DNA of 64,000 nucleotides from Dyella jiangningensis (GCA_000632805.1 CP007444.1:3956772-4020771); one strand, 5' to 3'; positions 1-8,406 are shown, numbered from the stretch's first letter. Numbers and translations are program-made. The notes: generated by a model not told the origin, from the sequence alone.

Positions 1-278
1 TTGGCCTCGAAGCGGATGCGATAGCCGACCGTGTGACCCACCTCTTCGCCCAGCTGCCGCGCCATGAACTGGGCCGCGGCACGCGCGGCGATACGCCGTG
101 GCTCGAGCATGAGGATCTTCCCCTCGCCCAGCCACGACTGGTCGAGCAGGGCGAGCGGCACCTGCGTGGTCTTGCCCGCGCCCGGCGGCGCCTCCAGCAC
201 CAGGCGCGGATGCGCGGCGAGCGAAGCGCGGATCTCCGGCAGCAGCGGAGTGATGGGGAAGGAAGGCAATGCACTCAT
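1..278 (-). CDS. hrpB: ATP-dependent helicase HrpB, N-terminal fragment
   Basis: This is the first ~92 residues of a DEAH-type superfamily 2 helicase; the rest lies beyond the left edge. The start MSALPSFPITPLLPEIRA is followed by the Walker A motif PPGAGKTT near residue 37, then MLEPRRIAARAAA (motif Ia) and the EVGHTVGYRIRFE stretch characteristic of HrpB. HrpB is a nonessential DExH helicase of unclear cellular role, linked in some bacteria to mRNA processing. It follows the type II secretion operon on the same strand, separated from gspD by about 110 nt holding two hairpins, so it is probably its own unit. The start is the first ATG of the conserved N-terminus. Confidence 0.9.
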   Translation of the reverse strand, partial: MSALPSFPITPLLPEIRASLAAHPRLVLEAPPGAGKTTQVPLALLDQSWLGEGKILMLEPRRIAARAAAQFMARQLGEEVGHTVGYRIRFEA

Positions 279-324
279 CGCGCCCATGATAACGGCGCGC
301 CGGCGATGACGAGTGCTGTCCGTA

Positions 325-374
325 CTCCGGCGCTCGCCGGAGCACTTGCGGAAAGGGCGTCACGCCCTTTCCGC
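325..374. terminator. Two adjacent hairpins after the secretin gene
   Basis: Two strong stem-loops lie between gspD and hrpB. The first is CTCCGGC/GCCGGAG (325-331 with 336-342). The second is a perfect 12-bp stem GCGGAAAGGGCG/CGCCCTTTCCGC (348-359 with 363-374) with a TCA loop. There is no clear T-run, so this may be transcript-end protection or an atypical terminator for the secretion operon rather than a classical intrinsic terminator. Confidence 0.45.
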
Positions 375-387
375 AGGAGCAACATGT

Positions 388-2769
388 TCAATGAGTGGAC
401 GGTGGCGCCTCGCTCGCGGCACGCAGCGGCGCCAGCGATTCGAACTTGCGCTGGTATTCGTCCGTCACCTGCTTGGCCTCCTCGCTGCTGGTGATGACCC
501 GCGGCGTGATCAGCACGATGAGCTCGGTACGGTTGCGGTTGTGGTTGGTCGTGCCGAACAGGCGTCCGATGACCGGCACGCGATTGAGGCCGGGAACGCC
601 GGTATCGGTGTTGCCCTCGTTCTGCTGGATCAGGCCGCCGAGCAGCACGGTCTGCCCGCTCTGCACGGCGATCTGCGTGCCCACCGCGCGCTGCTGGATG
701 GTGAAGTTGCCCTGCGAGTTGGCAGCGCCGGTCGTATTGCTCACCTGCTGCTGCACGTTGAGGTACACCAGGCCGCCCGGGTTCACGCGCGGCTGCACGT
801 CGAGGATCACGCCGGTAGGCACGTAGCTCACGCTGCTCGCCGTGGAACCGGTGGTCGTCGCGCCCAGGCCCGTCACGATCGAGGTCTGGTTGATCGGCAC
901 CTGATCACCGACCTGGATGTGTGCCACCTGGTTGTTCAACACCACCAGCGACGGCGCCGACAGCGTCTTGGTGGTGCCGTTGGTTTCCAATGCACGCACC
1001 GCGACCTGCAGCTTGCTGTTGCCGCTCAGGAACGAATAGAAGAACGGCTCGCCGCCATACTTGTTGCCGCCGCCACCCAGCGCGCCCTGATGGAGCATGC
1101 CGGGATATGCCGAGGTGGCGCCATTGATGTTGCCGCTGCTGTCATAGGTCGGCGTGCTGTTGGCCAGGCCTTGCAGGTACCACTGCACGCCGAACTCCAG
1201 CTGGCCGGTGAGATCCACCTCGAGGATGCGCATCTCGATCTGCACCTGCAGCGGCACATTGTCCAGGCGCTTGATGGCCTGCTCGATCTCGGCCCACTGC
1301 GACGGCCGCGCGCGCACCAGCAACTGGTTGTTGGAATCCACCGAGCCGATGCGGATGCTGCCGTCTTCGGAGGTGTATTGCGCGCCCGCGGCGTTGCTGT
1401 TGCCACCGTTGGCGTTGTTGGCATTGCCGAACGCGCCGGCCGCCCCGCCGCCGGTATTGCCGAAACTGCTGCCCGTGTTGCCGAAGGCATTGCCGGTACC
1501 GCTGGTGCCGCCGGTGGTTCCCAGGCCACCGGCGCTGCCGAAGCCGCCGCCGACGCCATTGACCCCGGTGCTGCTGCCGAAGCTGCCCGCGGTGCTGCCC
1601 ATGCCGCTGGCCGAACCATTGGCATTCTCGTTGCTGCCCAGCGTATTGCTGGTAAGGCCGGGACCGACCTTGCCGTTGTTGGCGCCGCCTGCGCCACCGC
1701 CGTTGGTGTAGATCTGCGCCAGGTACTGCGCCAGGTCCGACGCCTTGATGTTGCGCACGTCGTACACGAACAGGTTGGGCTCGTTGCCGCCGCCGCGATC
1801 GATCTTGGCGACCCAGTCACCGACTTCCTGCAGGTAGTTGGGCTGCGTGCTGATCACCACCAGCGCATTGGTGCGTTCGATCGGGATGAAGCGCAGCATG
1901 CCGGCCAGCGGCGTATCGCCCTTCGGCCCGAAGATCTGGTCGAGCTGCGGCATCAGCTCGGCGACATTGGCGTGCTGCAGGCTGAACACACCCACCGACA
2001 TGCCGCGCAGCCAGTCCACGTCAAAGGTGCGCACGGTGCGCTGGTAGTTGTCCAGTTCCGACGGCGTGCCGGAAAGCACGATCAGGTTGCGCGAGGCATC
2101 CACCAGCAGGATGGAATCGGCACGTGCGAACGGCTTGATCAGTTTCTGCATCTCGTTGGCCGAGATGTAACGCAGCGAGAACAGGCGCGCCTGCAGGCCG
2201 CCTTGAGGCGCCACTGCGTTGAGGCTGGGCACGAGGTTGCCGGCGACCGCGTCCTTGGCGGGCATCACCACGTAGTGGCCGTTCTGCATGACCAGCGCGT
2301 TGTTGGTCCAGGACAGCAGCGTCTCCAGGATGGGAATGGCCTGGCTGCTGTCCACCGGCTCGGCGGTGGAGAAGGAGATGTTGCCCTGCACGCCCGGCAC
2401 GATGGTGTAGTTCTGCTTGAGCAGGTCGCCGAGGATGGCCTTGACCACCGCCTGCACCGGCTGGTTTTCGAAATTGAACGTCACCGCGCCGTCGCCGCTG
2501 GCGGCCTTGCGCGGCTGCGCCAGCCCGGTCGCACGGATGAACTGCCCGCTGCCGCTGTTGACGTCGGGACGCGGCACCACCGCATTTTCCGGCGTGTTGC
2601 CCGCGTTGAGCGGCAACGGTTGCGGCACGGGCTTCTCCGTTCCCGCCATCGCCTCGCGCTGTAGCGCTCCATCATCGTGCTGAGGCGGCAACGCCTGGCA
2701 GCCGGCCAGCCACATCGCCATGGCAAGCGTGCCGATGCGTTGAAGCCGCGGTGTGCGGTGGTGGGTCAT
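388..2769 (-). CDS. gspD: Type II secretion outer-membrane secretin GspD (XpsD)
   Basis: This 793-aa protein should form the outer-membrane channel through which folded exoproteins leave the periplasm. It starts with a lipoprotein signal peptide (lipobox LAGC, Cys24). The N0-type domain (about residues 95-170, VTFNFENQPVQ) is followed by two secretin N-domains. A low-complexity Gly/Asn/Ser/Ala stretch follows at about 356-463, then another N-domain (SEDGSIRIGSVDSNNQLLV) and the secretin core, which contains VPVIGRLFG and ELIVLITPRVI. The gene is last in the gsp operon, starting 3 nt after the gspN stop. Placement of D at the 3' end next to N matches the Xanthomonas xps order. Confidence 0.95.
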   Translation of the reverse strand: MTHHRTPRLQRIGTLAMAMWLAGCQALPPQHDDGALQREAMAGTEKPVPQPLPLNAGNTPENAVVPRPDVNSGSGQFIRATGLAQPRKAASGDGAVTFNFENQPVQAVVKAILGDLLKQNYTIVPGVQGNISFSTAEPVDSSQAIPILETLLSWTNNALVMQNGHYVVMPAKDAVAGNLVPSLNAVAPQGGLQARLFSLRYISANEMQKLIKPFARADSILLVDASRNLIVLSGTPSELDNYQRTVRTFDVDWLRGMSVGVFSLQHANVAELMPQLDQIFGPKGDTPLAGMLRFIPIERTNALVVISTQPNYLQEVGDWVAKIDRGGGNEPNLFVYDVRNIKASDLAQYLAQIYTNGGGAGGANNGKVGPGLTSNTLGSNENANGSASGMGSTAGSFGSSTGVNGVGGGFGSAGGLGTTGGTSGTGNAFGNTGSSFGNTGGGAAGAFGNANNANGGNSNAAGAQYTSEDGSIRIGSVDSNNQLLVRARPSQWAEIEQAIKRLDNVPLQVQIEMRILEVDLTGQLEFGVQWYLQGLANSTPTYDSSGNINGATSAYPGMLHQGALGGGGNKYGGEPFFYSFLSGNSKLQVAVRALETNGTTKTLSAPSLVVLNNQVAHIQVGDQVPINQTSIVTGLGATTTGSTASSVSYVPTGVILDVQPRVNPGGLVYLNVQQQVSNTTGAANSQGNFTIQQRAVGTQIAVQSGQTVLLGGLIQQNEGNTDTGVPGLNRVPVIGRLFGTTNHNRNRTELIVLITPRVITSSEEAKQVTDEYQRKFESLAPLRAASEAPPSTH

Positions 2770-2772
2770 GGC

Positions 2773-3504
2773 TCAGTGTGCTCCCTCGGGATTCGCTGCC
2801 TGCTGTTGGGCGCGACGTTTTTGGATGGCTTCTCGCAGCGCGCGCAGGCGATCGGCCTGCGTGCTGTTGGGTTGCTCGGGCGCCGTGTTGGCGCCGGCCG
2901 GCGGCGCACCTTGTGGCTTCACCGGGCCAATCATCATCTGCATGCCACCACCCGGCGCGGGCGACGGCTGGTTGTTGTTGGCGGCCTGCGCCGGTGCAGG
3001 TGGTGCCGGCGTGTTCTTGGGCATGTCGATCGGGGCGCCCGCGGGCAGCTCCAGCTCGGTGCGCCCGCTGGCCGATTCGAATACCGCCGCGCGTGGCTTC
3101 AGTTCGACCAGGCGCCAGCTGCCATCGGGCAAGGTTTCGCCCTGGCGCACGCGCACTTCGTGGTCACCGCTCTTGTCGTGCAGCAGCGCCATGTGCAGCG
3201 AGGGCGTGACGATGATGCCGGTGAGCTGCATGTCGCCCAGGCTGGCACCACCACTGGCGGTACGCAGGCTCGGCTTGCGATCGGGGCTGAACAACGGTTG
3301 CTGCCACACGGCGGAAAACTGCGCGAGCGGCACCGGCGGTGGCAATCCCTGATCGTGCGTTTCAGGCAACGGCGCAGCGGCGCGCGGCGCGCCCCAGCTG
3401 ACCGTTCGCCCCACGCCCAGCAACAGCAGCAGAAGCACGATGCCGAACACGGCGGCAATGGCGCCGAGCGCGGGCGTCAGACGGCGTTGCGCGGCGGCGT
3501 TCAT
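2773..3504 (-). CDS. gspN: Type II secretion protein N (XpsN, GspC-like role)
   Basis: This 243-aa inner-membrane protein has one N-terminal transmembrane helix (about residues 13-30, AIAAVFGIVLLLLLLGV). A periplasmic part contains the homology-region-like segment WQQPLFSPDRKPS and LTGIIVTPSLHMALL. The C-terminus is rich in Pro, Asn and Gln. In Xanthomonas the equivalent XpsN takes the place of GspC, linking the inner-membrane platform to the secretin; no separate gspC is present here. It overlaps gspM by ATGA and precedes gspD. Identification rests on position and the GspC-like segment more than on strong motifs. Confidence 0.82.
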   Translation of the reverse strand: MNAAAQRRLTPALGAIAAVFGIVLLLLLLGVGRTVSWGAPRAAAPLPETHDQGLPPPVPLAQFSAVWQQPLFSPDRKPSLRTASGGASLGDMQLTGIIVTPSLHMALLHDKSGDHEVRVRQGETLPDGSWRLVELKPRAAVFESASGRTELELPAGAPIDMPKNTPAPPAPAQAANNNQPSPAPGGGMQMMIGPVKPQGAPPAGANTAPEQPNSTQADRLRALREAIQKRRAQQQAANPEGAH

Positions 3505-4127
3505 GGCGCCTCCTGCGATGCTTCACCGCCGGCGGTGCGCGGCTGGCGCACATAACCGGACAGGGTGAACTGCACTTCCAGCGGCGCGATGTTCTGTTGC
3601 AGCGCCGCCACCGGATTGCGGTAAATGCTGAGATCGTCGACGAACAGGTAGGGCGTGCCCTGCTCCAGGTCGTGCAGCGTCTCGGCCAGCGGCTGCACGT
3701 CGCAGCGCAGGCTGATGCTCACGGCCACCTTGCGATAGGGCTCGTCGGCAGCGGCCGGCGGGTTGGGTACAGGCATCTTCTGCGTCACGTCGCAGGCGCC
3801 GCCCGGATGGGCAGCCACCGCATCGACCACGCGCTGCATCAAGCCGGCTGCCGCCGCGTTCGGATCGTCCTCGGGAAGGAACGCATGGCTCGCCGCCTGG
3901 CCCGCACCCATCGCGGCGAGGCGCTGTTGCAGTTGCGGCTTCTCGGCGATGGCGGCCGCGAAGCGCGAGTGCGTATCGCGCAGATCGTCCATCTCGCCAT
4001 GGATGGTGCGCAGCGGCGCCACGAACCACCAATGCAGCAACGCGAAGTATGCGATCACCAGCACCACCAGCAGAAGCAACACGGCCGCGATGCGGCTGTC
4101 GCGCGGCTTGAGCGCGGTCATCTTCAT
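3501..4127 (-). CDS. gspM: Type II secretion inner-membrane protein GspM
   Basis: This 208-aa protein has a short cytoplasmic N-terminus (LKPRDSRIAA), one transmembrane helix (about 13-30, VLLLLVVLVIAYFALLHWW) and a periplasmic domain. That is the normal GspM/XpsM layout. GspM pairs with GspL in the inner-membrane assembly platform and protects it from degradation. The start overlaps the gspL stop and the stop overlaps the gspN start, both as ATGA, so translation is probably coupled along the operon. Confidence 0.88.
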   Translation of the reverse strand: MKMTALKPRDSRIAAVLLLLVVLVIAYFALLHWWFVAPLRTIHGEMDDLRDTHSRFAAAIAEKPQLQQRLAAMGAGQAASHAFLPEDDPNAAAAGLMQRVVDAVAAHPGGACDVTQKMPVPNPPAAADEPYRKVAVSISLRCDVQPLAETLHDLEQGTPYLFVDDLSIYRNPVAALQQNIAPLEVQFTLSGYVRQPRTAGGEASQEAP

Positions 4128-5290
4128 GGCATGCCCCCTGCCGGCGCAGGCTTGGGCTTGGCGTCAGCGGGTTTGCGCAGCTGCGCCACCATGTAGAAGC
4201 GCTCCTTGCCAGTGGAAGGGTCGACCTGGATGGTGCCCTGGAAATTGGCGTCGGTGATGACAGGCGAGCCCTTCAAGGCATCGACCAGGCGCGCCGCCTG
4301 CGGGCTCTGGCCCTGGAAACCGACCTGGCCGCTGTTGTCGATGCTCAGGCGCTCCAGCCATGCCGTGGTGGGCAGGCGCTGGCTGATGTCCTGCAGCACC
4401 GCCAGCGCGGACACCGTGCGCGCCTTGCGCTGCGCCAGGAAACCCGCAGCACCGGCATTGTCCTGCAGCTGCTGGCGCAACGAGGCTACCTGCTGCGCCT
4501 CGGCGCGCATGCCCTCCACCTCACTGCGCATCTGTTCCAGCGCGGCTTCCCGGTTGTGCAGGAATTGCAGCAGCGACAACACGAGCAGCACGATGGCCGC
4601 AGCGCCCAGCGCCAGGTTGAGTCGCTGCCGCGGGTGTTGCCGGCGCGGCACCTGGTCGGCCGGCAGCAGGTTCACGCAAAGGCGGTCGTTGCCGTTGGCC
4701 ACGTCCACCGCATCGACCTGCAAACCCGAGGCGGCCAGGCGCGCGAGCAACGGGTCGAGCGTGGTGCGCGGCACCACCACCAGCTCCGCCGCGAAGCGGC
4801 CGGCGGGCGCGTTTGCACGCAGTTCGCGCACGTCGTAGCGCACCTGGTCGACGCGGAACGGCGTCTGCCGGTCCATCTCGAAGGCACCGATCTGCTGGAG
4901 ATTGTCGCGTGCCGCCACCGGCAGGTTGAGCCGCGGCCGCAACACCTCATGGGCATGGAGGCACAGCGCGATGCGCAGGTCTTCGCGATCCACGCCACGC
5001 AGGGCATCGTTGAACGCCACCTGCTGGCTGGCCGCATCGAGTTGGCTGTTCCAGCGCGCCAGCGGATACATGTCGCCGGCACGGCGCAGCGTCCATTCGT
5101 CGCCATCGCACTGGAGCAGATGCCAGGCGAGGCCACCGCCGAAGCGCGTACGCCAGCGCGCGGGCAGCAGGGCGAAGAGTTCGCCGCGCCACCACGAAAG
5201 AAAGCGCGGCACCGGCGAGGCTCGCCATGCGCGGCGCATGCGATCCAGCTGCAGTTGCAACGGCTGCACGGCCCCAGAGTCTGTTTTCAT
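4124..5290 (-). CDS. gspL: Type II secretion platform protein GspL
   Basis: This 388-aa bitopic protein carries a cytoplasmic actin-like domain (about 30-250, with LPARWRTRFGG near the start) that recruits the ATPase GspE. A transmembrane helix follows (about 265-285, LALGAAAIVLLVLSLLQFL), then a periplasmic coiled-coil/ferredoxin-like domain rich in Gln and Glu. The chosen start (ATG at 5290, MKTDSGAVQ) lies inside one arm of the 5276-5447 inverted repeat and overlaps the stop of a 55-codon reading frame. The frame stays open upstream to 5425, but those extra codons come from the repeat and are unlikely to be ancestral GspL. The real ancestral start may have been displaced. Confidence 0.88.
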   Translation of the reverse strand: MKTDSGAVQPLQLQLDRMRRAWRASPVPRFLSWWRGELFALLPARWRTRFGGGLAWHLLQCDGDEWTLRRAGDMYPLARWNSQLDAASQQVAFNDALRGVDREDLRIALCLHAHEVLRPRLNLPVAARDNLQQIGAFEMDRQTPFRVDQVRYDVRELRANAPAGRFAAELVVVPRTTLDPLLARLAASGLQVDAVDVANGNDRLCVNLLPADQVPRRQHPRQRLNLALGAAAIVLLVLSLLQFLHNREAALEQMRSEVEGMRAEAQQVASLRQQLQDNAGAAGFLAQRKARTVSALAVLQDISQRLPTTAWLERLSIDNSGQVGFQGQSPQAARLVDALKGSPVITDANFQGTIQVDPSTGKERFYMVAQLRKPADAKPKPAPAGGMP

Positions 5291-5447
5291 AGGCCAAGTG
5301 CCTCGCGCCGGGATCTGTTTGCGCGCCGGACAAGGAAGAACGAAAGAGCGTACGTCGGTACGCGACTGGGTGATGACGTCGTCCTTTGGGCGGACAGGCC
5401 CGGCCCACAGCGTTGCGCGAGGCATTTGGCATACGAAAACAGACTCT
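5276..5447. repeat. 172-bp element with 33-bp inverted arms at the gspK/gspL junction
   Basis: The arms at 5276-5308 and 5415-5447 are inverted copies matching at 30 of 33 positions (outer end AGAGTCTGTTTTC). They enclose about 106 bp that includes a smaller palindrome, GCGTAC/GTACGC. No target-site duplication is obvious. Most other junctions in this operon are tight stop/start overlaps, so this looks like a small non-autonomous insertion (MITE-like) or a large palindromic repeat that now supplies the gspL start codon. Confidence 0.6.
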
Positions 5448-5454
5448 TTGTCAT
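5287..5454 (-). CDS. 55-codon ORF inside the K/L junction element, coupled to both neighbours
   Basis: ATG at 5454 overlaps the gspK stop (ATGA), and its TGA overlaps the gspL ATG (ATGA). Ribosomes ending gspK could therefore pass through this frame into gspL. Almost all of the 55 codons lie in the inverted-repeat element, and the product (starting MTKSLFSYAKCLAQRC) resembles nothing I recognise. I read it as a translational bridge created by the insertion rather than a functional protein. If the element is polymorphic in relatives, this frame should vanish with it. Confidence 0.35.
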   Translation of the reverse strand: MTKSLFSYAKCLAQRCGPGLSAQRTTSSPSRVPTYALSFFLVRRANRSRREALGL

Positions 5455-6314
5455 TCCCCGTCTCCCTCCTGCCAACGCAGCACCGCGTAAGGCAACGCGC
5501 CCGGGCGAACGCCCTGTAATCGCACCGTCGCCCGCAGTATGGCGCGCGTGCCGTCTGCCAGCGTGGCCTCTGCGCGAATACTATGCGTTACTCCCTGCAT
5601 CGCAGCCAGCGCGGGTTGCGGTGCGCCCGCAGCACGGGCCGCCACCAGGGCCTGCGCCTGCGGCGGCGTCATCCCGGGCACGGCCGCCAGCGCAAGCGGC
5701 TGCGCCGTGGTGGGGTCGGGGCTCTGCCGTCCGGACCACAGCGTGATCTGGGGCGCCAGCGTGCGGTACAACGCCGGCTGCATACCCACCACCATCTGCA
5801 GTTCTTCGATGCTGGCAAAGGGGCCGTGCCGCGGACCGTAGTCTCGTCCGGCCTGGGCGTACGCCGCATTGGGCACATTGCTCGGCGGCGCGGCACTGAA
5901 CGTACGCCAGTCGACTACATTGCGGGTCAGCGACTGGGCATCGTTGTCGGCCATGCCGGCGGCCTTGAACAAGTTCTGCAATACATCGGGCGAGGCGGCG
6001 TTGAGGTCGACCTTGCCGTTTTCGCTGACGATGCTCACCTTGACCTTGGCGCCGTCGAATTCGAAGGGGTAGATGCGTCCGTCCGGCATCCAGCGCTGCT
6101 GCAGCTGCGGATCCTGCAGCGCATAGATCGCACGCATCACGCCAGCCTCGGCCGCGTAGTGCGCCTGGCTCTGGGCAAACTGGTAGCGGGCCTGCAGGCC
6201 TTCGGTACGCGCCAGCATCGCGTAGCCGCCGACGAGGATCGCCAGCAGCGTGCAGGCCCACAGCACCACCAGCAGGGCTACGCCGCGTTGTGTACGGTTC
6301 GGCGCGCGGCTCAT
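5451..6314 (-). CDS. gspK: Type II secretion minor pseudopilin GspK
   Basis: This 287-aa protein begins with a prepilin leader ending RG followed by VALLVVLWACTLLAILVGGY, the pseudopilin helix. The Glu usually at position 5 of the mature protein is absent, as is typical of GspK. The large C-terminal region is the GspK-specific alpha domain (DLNAASPDVLQNLF, helix-hairpin-helix-like). GspK caps the pseudopilus with GspI and GspJ. The start at 6314 was chosen because it overlaps the gspJ stop (ATGA) and gives a short leader; the upstream extension to 6407 overlaps gspJ. Confidence 0.9.
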   Translation of the reverse strand: MSRAPNRTQRGVALLVVLWACTLLAILVGGYAMLARTEGLQARYQFAQSQAHYAAEAGVMRAIYALQDPQLQQRWMPDGRIYPFEFDGAKVKVSIVSENGKVDLNAASPDVLQNLFKAAGMADNDAQSLTRNVVDWRTFSAAPPSNVPNAAYAQAGRDYGPRHGPFASIEELQMVVGMQPALYRTLAPQITLWSGRQSPDPTTAQPLALAAVPGMTPPQAQALVAARAAGAPQPALAAMQGVTHSIRAEATLADGTRAILRATVRLQGVRPGALPYAVLRWQEGDGE

Positions 6315-7015
6315 TGCACGCTCCGACGCTGCAGTCCCTGCAGCAGATCGGTCTGGCCCTGCATGGCCGAGGCGTCCACGCGCAGTGGCGCGTCCAGCCG
6401 TGGCCACGCCGTGGTGCCGTCCAGCTCCAGCGCAATCCGCACGATGCGCGGCATGCTGCGGCTGCCATCCCAGTGGTCATGCCAGTCGCCCTGCGCCTGC
6501 TGCGTGTCCGCCGCGCGATAGCTGAAGCTGCCGCTGCGGATGTTGTCCACCAACACTTCGGGCTCGCCCAGCGGGCGCGGCGCACTGCCGTCTGGCGGCA
6601 TCAGCGCGAAGCTCGCCTCCAGCCGCGAACCGCCCTTGCCGTTGGGCACCAGCTTCAACTGCTGCAGCTGCGGACCGAGTCGACCCAGGTACCCGGGCAG
6701 CGGCGCCACGAAGCGCAATTCATGGGCATCGCCGCTGAAGAACAAGGGATCACCCTTGTCGGTGTGGGCGATCGCCACCGCCCGCGCCTGCGCGAGTTCG
6801 CGTCGCAGGAACTGCTGCGCCGAGCGCACCTCGTCGAGTCGTTCGATCGCCGTCTCGCCCGAGCGCACCGCATGCGTGGCCGTGCGCACGCCGGAGTAGA
6901 TGCCGAGCAGCAGCAGCGTGAACAAGGCAAGCGCGCCGAGCACTTCGAGCAAGGTGAATCCGTGCTCGCCCGATGACGCGCATGGACGGCGGGATGCCAC
7001 ACGCGTCGTGGTCAT
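6311..7015 (-). CDS. gspJ: Type II secretion minor pseudopilin GspJ
   Basis: This 234-aa pseudopilin has a prepilin peptidase site HG|FTLLEVLGALALF near residue 19, with the conserved Glu5. A hydrophobic helix and a beta-rich globular domain follow (for example GDPLFFSGDAHELRFVAPLP). GspJ forms the pseudopilus tip complex with GspI and GspK. It overlaps gspI upstream and gspK downstream by ATGA, consistent with stoichiometric co-translation of the tip subunits. Confidence 0.9.
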   Translation of the reverse strand: MTTTRVASRRPCASSGEHGFTLLEVLGALALFTLLLLGIYSGVRTATHAVRSGETAIERLDEVRSAQQFLRRELAQARAVAIAHTDKGDPLFFSGDAHELRFVAPLPGYLGRLGPQLQQLKLVPNGKGGSRLEASFALMPPDGSAPRPLGEPEVLVDNIRSGSFSYRAADTQQAQGDWHDHWDGSRSMPRIVRIALELDGTTAWPRLDAPLRVDASAMQGQTDLLQGLQRRSVQ

Positions 7016-7443
7016 GGCGTTCCCGTCGCGGGAGGGCCGAGCAGACGCAGCGTGCTGAAATGCGCCGAGCGCTCGTGCAGGCGTGTGCCCCAGTAGACAT
7101 CGAGATCGAGCTTCACCATGCGCATCGGATTCGCCGACAGCTCGGGTGTGGCCGGCTGTGCGGGCATCGATGCCTGTGGCGCGGTCCAGGGCGTCACCAC
7201 CAGGCGCCAGCGGTAATGATCGTCGAAACGTCCTTCACTGTTGCCTGCGCGCAGCGGCGTGGTGATATCCACGGTGTCGAGCAGACTGCGCGCCCAGAGC
7301 GCCGCCTGGCTATGGTCGTCCGCGTTGCGCGTCAGCGCGATCGAGCCGCCGGCCACCTTGAGCAAGGCGCTGAACGCGATCGCCAGCAGCAGCGTGGCCG
7401 CGATCACTTCCAGCAGGCTGAAGCCACGCACGCGACGCATCAT
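7012..7443 (-). CDS. gspI: Type II secretion minor pseudopilin GspI
   Basis: This 143-aa pseudopilin starts MMRRVRG|FSLLEVIAATLLLAIAF, with a seven-residue leader and cleavage after Gly. The C-terminal half is the GspI globular domain (RWRLVVTPW). The ATG at 7443 overlaps the gspH stop as ATGA; a second ATG follows directly. GspI nucleates the tip complex with GspJ and GspK. The longer upstream reading runs through gspH and is not needed. Confidence 0.9.
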   Translation of the reverse strand: MMRRVRGFSLLEVIAATLLLAIAFSALLKVAGGSIALTRNADDHSQAALWARSLLDTVDITTPLRAGNSEGRFDDHYRWRLVVTPWTAPQASMPAQPATPELSANPMRMVKLDLDVYWGTRLHERSAHFSTLRLLGPPATGTP

Positions 7444-7946
7444 CGATGGCTGCTCACGTCGGCCACGCTCACCGCACCCGTAAGCCATGACACGCTGACC
7501 CGCCACTGGCGCTGGTTTCGCTGCAGCGTGATGTGCCCGCCGGTGGAACTGCCATCGGGGAAGAATCGGATGCGCCCGGTAGTGGCGTTGACCTGGTCTT
7601 CCTTCGCGCTGGTGATGCCGATGCGCATGCCCGACGGCAACCGCACCGTCTTGCCGTCATCGGCGCGATATGTGTTGGCGCGCGTGTCGACGGCAAAGGT
7701 GTGCTCGTTGCCATGCACGATGGCCTGCGTGCGCGTGGCGCGCAGCGCGGCGGCGAGCTCGCCGCTGGCCGCCGCCACGCGTGCGCTCGCCAAGCCCTGC
7801 GTCACCGATACCGCGACGGCGGCCGCCGCGATGCCGATCAGCAGGATTACGGCGAGCATTTCCAGCAAGGTAAAACCGCGCGGATGCCCGCCCGCCCGGA
7901 TGCATCGGGCGGGGCCGGACACAACGCGCGGCCTCGGCGCCCGCAT
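7440..7946 (-). CDS. gspH: Type II secretion minor pseudopilin GspH
   Basis: This 168-aa pseudopilin has a 24-residue basic leader ending PRG|FTLLEMLAVILLIGIAAAAVAV. The helix is followed by the GspH/FimT-type domain (LAAALRATRTQAIVHG, then RIRFFPDGSSTGGHITL, the usual Gly-rich beta motif). It begins 2 nt after the gspG stop and overlaps gspI. GspH links the major pseudopilin GspG to the tip trimer. Confidence 0.9.
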   Translation of the reverse strand: MRAPRPRVVSGPARCIRAGGHPRGFTLLEMLAVILLIGIAAAAVAVSVTQGLASARVAAASGELAAALRATRTQAIVHGNEHTFAVDTRANTYRADDGKTVRLPSGMRIGITSAKEDQVNATTGRIRFFPDGSSTGGHITLQRNQRQWRVSVSWLTGAVSVADVSSHR

Positions 7947-7948
7947 GT

Positions 7949-8374
7949 TTACTGCCAGTTGCCCACGTCGGCGCTGTAGCCATCGCCGCCGGGCTTGCCG
8001 TCCTGGCCGTAGAAGATCAGGTCGAAGCTGCCGTGGTCGCCCGGGTACTTGTAGCCAAACTCATGGCCCCACGGATCGTGCAGCTCCGATTCCTTCGCAT
8101 ACGGGCCCTGCCAGTTGCGCGCATTGGCGGGCTTGGTCATCAGGTCCTGCAGTTGCTGCGGCGGCGAGCCGTTGTCCAGCGCGTAGTTCTCGACCTTCTG
8201 GCTCAGCGTGGTGAGCTGCGCCTTGCCGGCACCGTACTTGCCCTTGTCCACGTTCTTGCCGACCTGGGTCACCACCACCGCGCCGATGATGCCGATCAAC
8301 ACGATCACCGCGAGCATTTCCAGCAGGGTAAAGCCGCGGTTGGCGTGATGAGGGCGGAGTGTCCGTTGTCGCAT
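7949..8374 (-). CDS. gspG: Type II secretion major pseudopilin GspG
   Basis: This 141-aa major pseudopilin carries the leader MRQRTLRPHHANRG followed by FTLLEMLAVIVLIGIIGAVVV. It also has the GspG signatures DKGKYGAGKAQL, DNGSPP and DPWGHEFGYKYPG near the C-terminus (calcium-binding loop region). The start at 8374 is preceded by GAGG at a good distance. An alternative in-frame ATG at 8410 overlaps the gspF stop (ATGA) and would give a longer 26-residue leader, so both starts are possible. It is the main subunit of the secretion pseudopilus. Confidence 0.92.
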   Translation of the reverse strand: MRQRTLRPHHANRGFTLLEMLAVIVLIGIIGAVVVTQVGKNVDKGKYGAGKAQLTTLSQKVENYALDNGSPPQQLQDLMTKPANARNWQGPYAKESELHDPWGHEFGYKYPGDHGSFDLIFYGQDGKPGGDGYSADVGNWQ

Positions 8375-8406
8375 GGCGTACCTCGTGGTCGTTCGATGGA
8401 AAAGGG

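Noticed and set aside
313..2664. 783-codon plus-strand open frame opposite gspD
   Set aside because: It is the antisense of a clear secretin gene, has Arg/His/Ala-rich low-complexity content and no domain; such long shadows are expected at this GC content.
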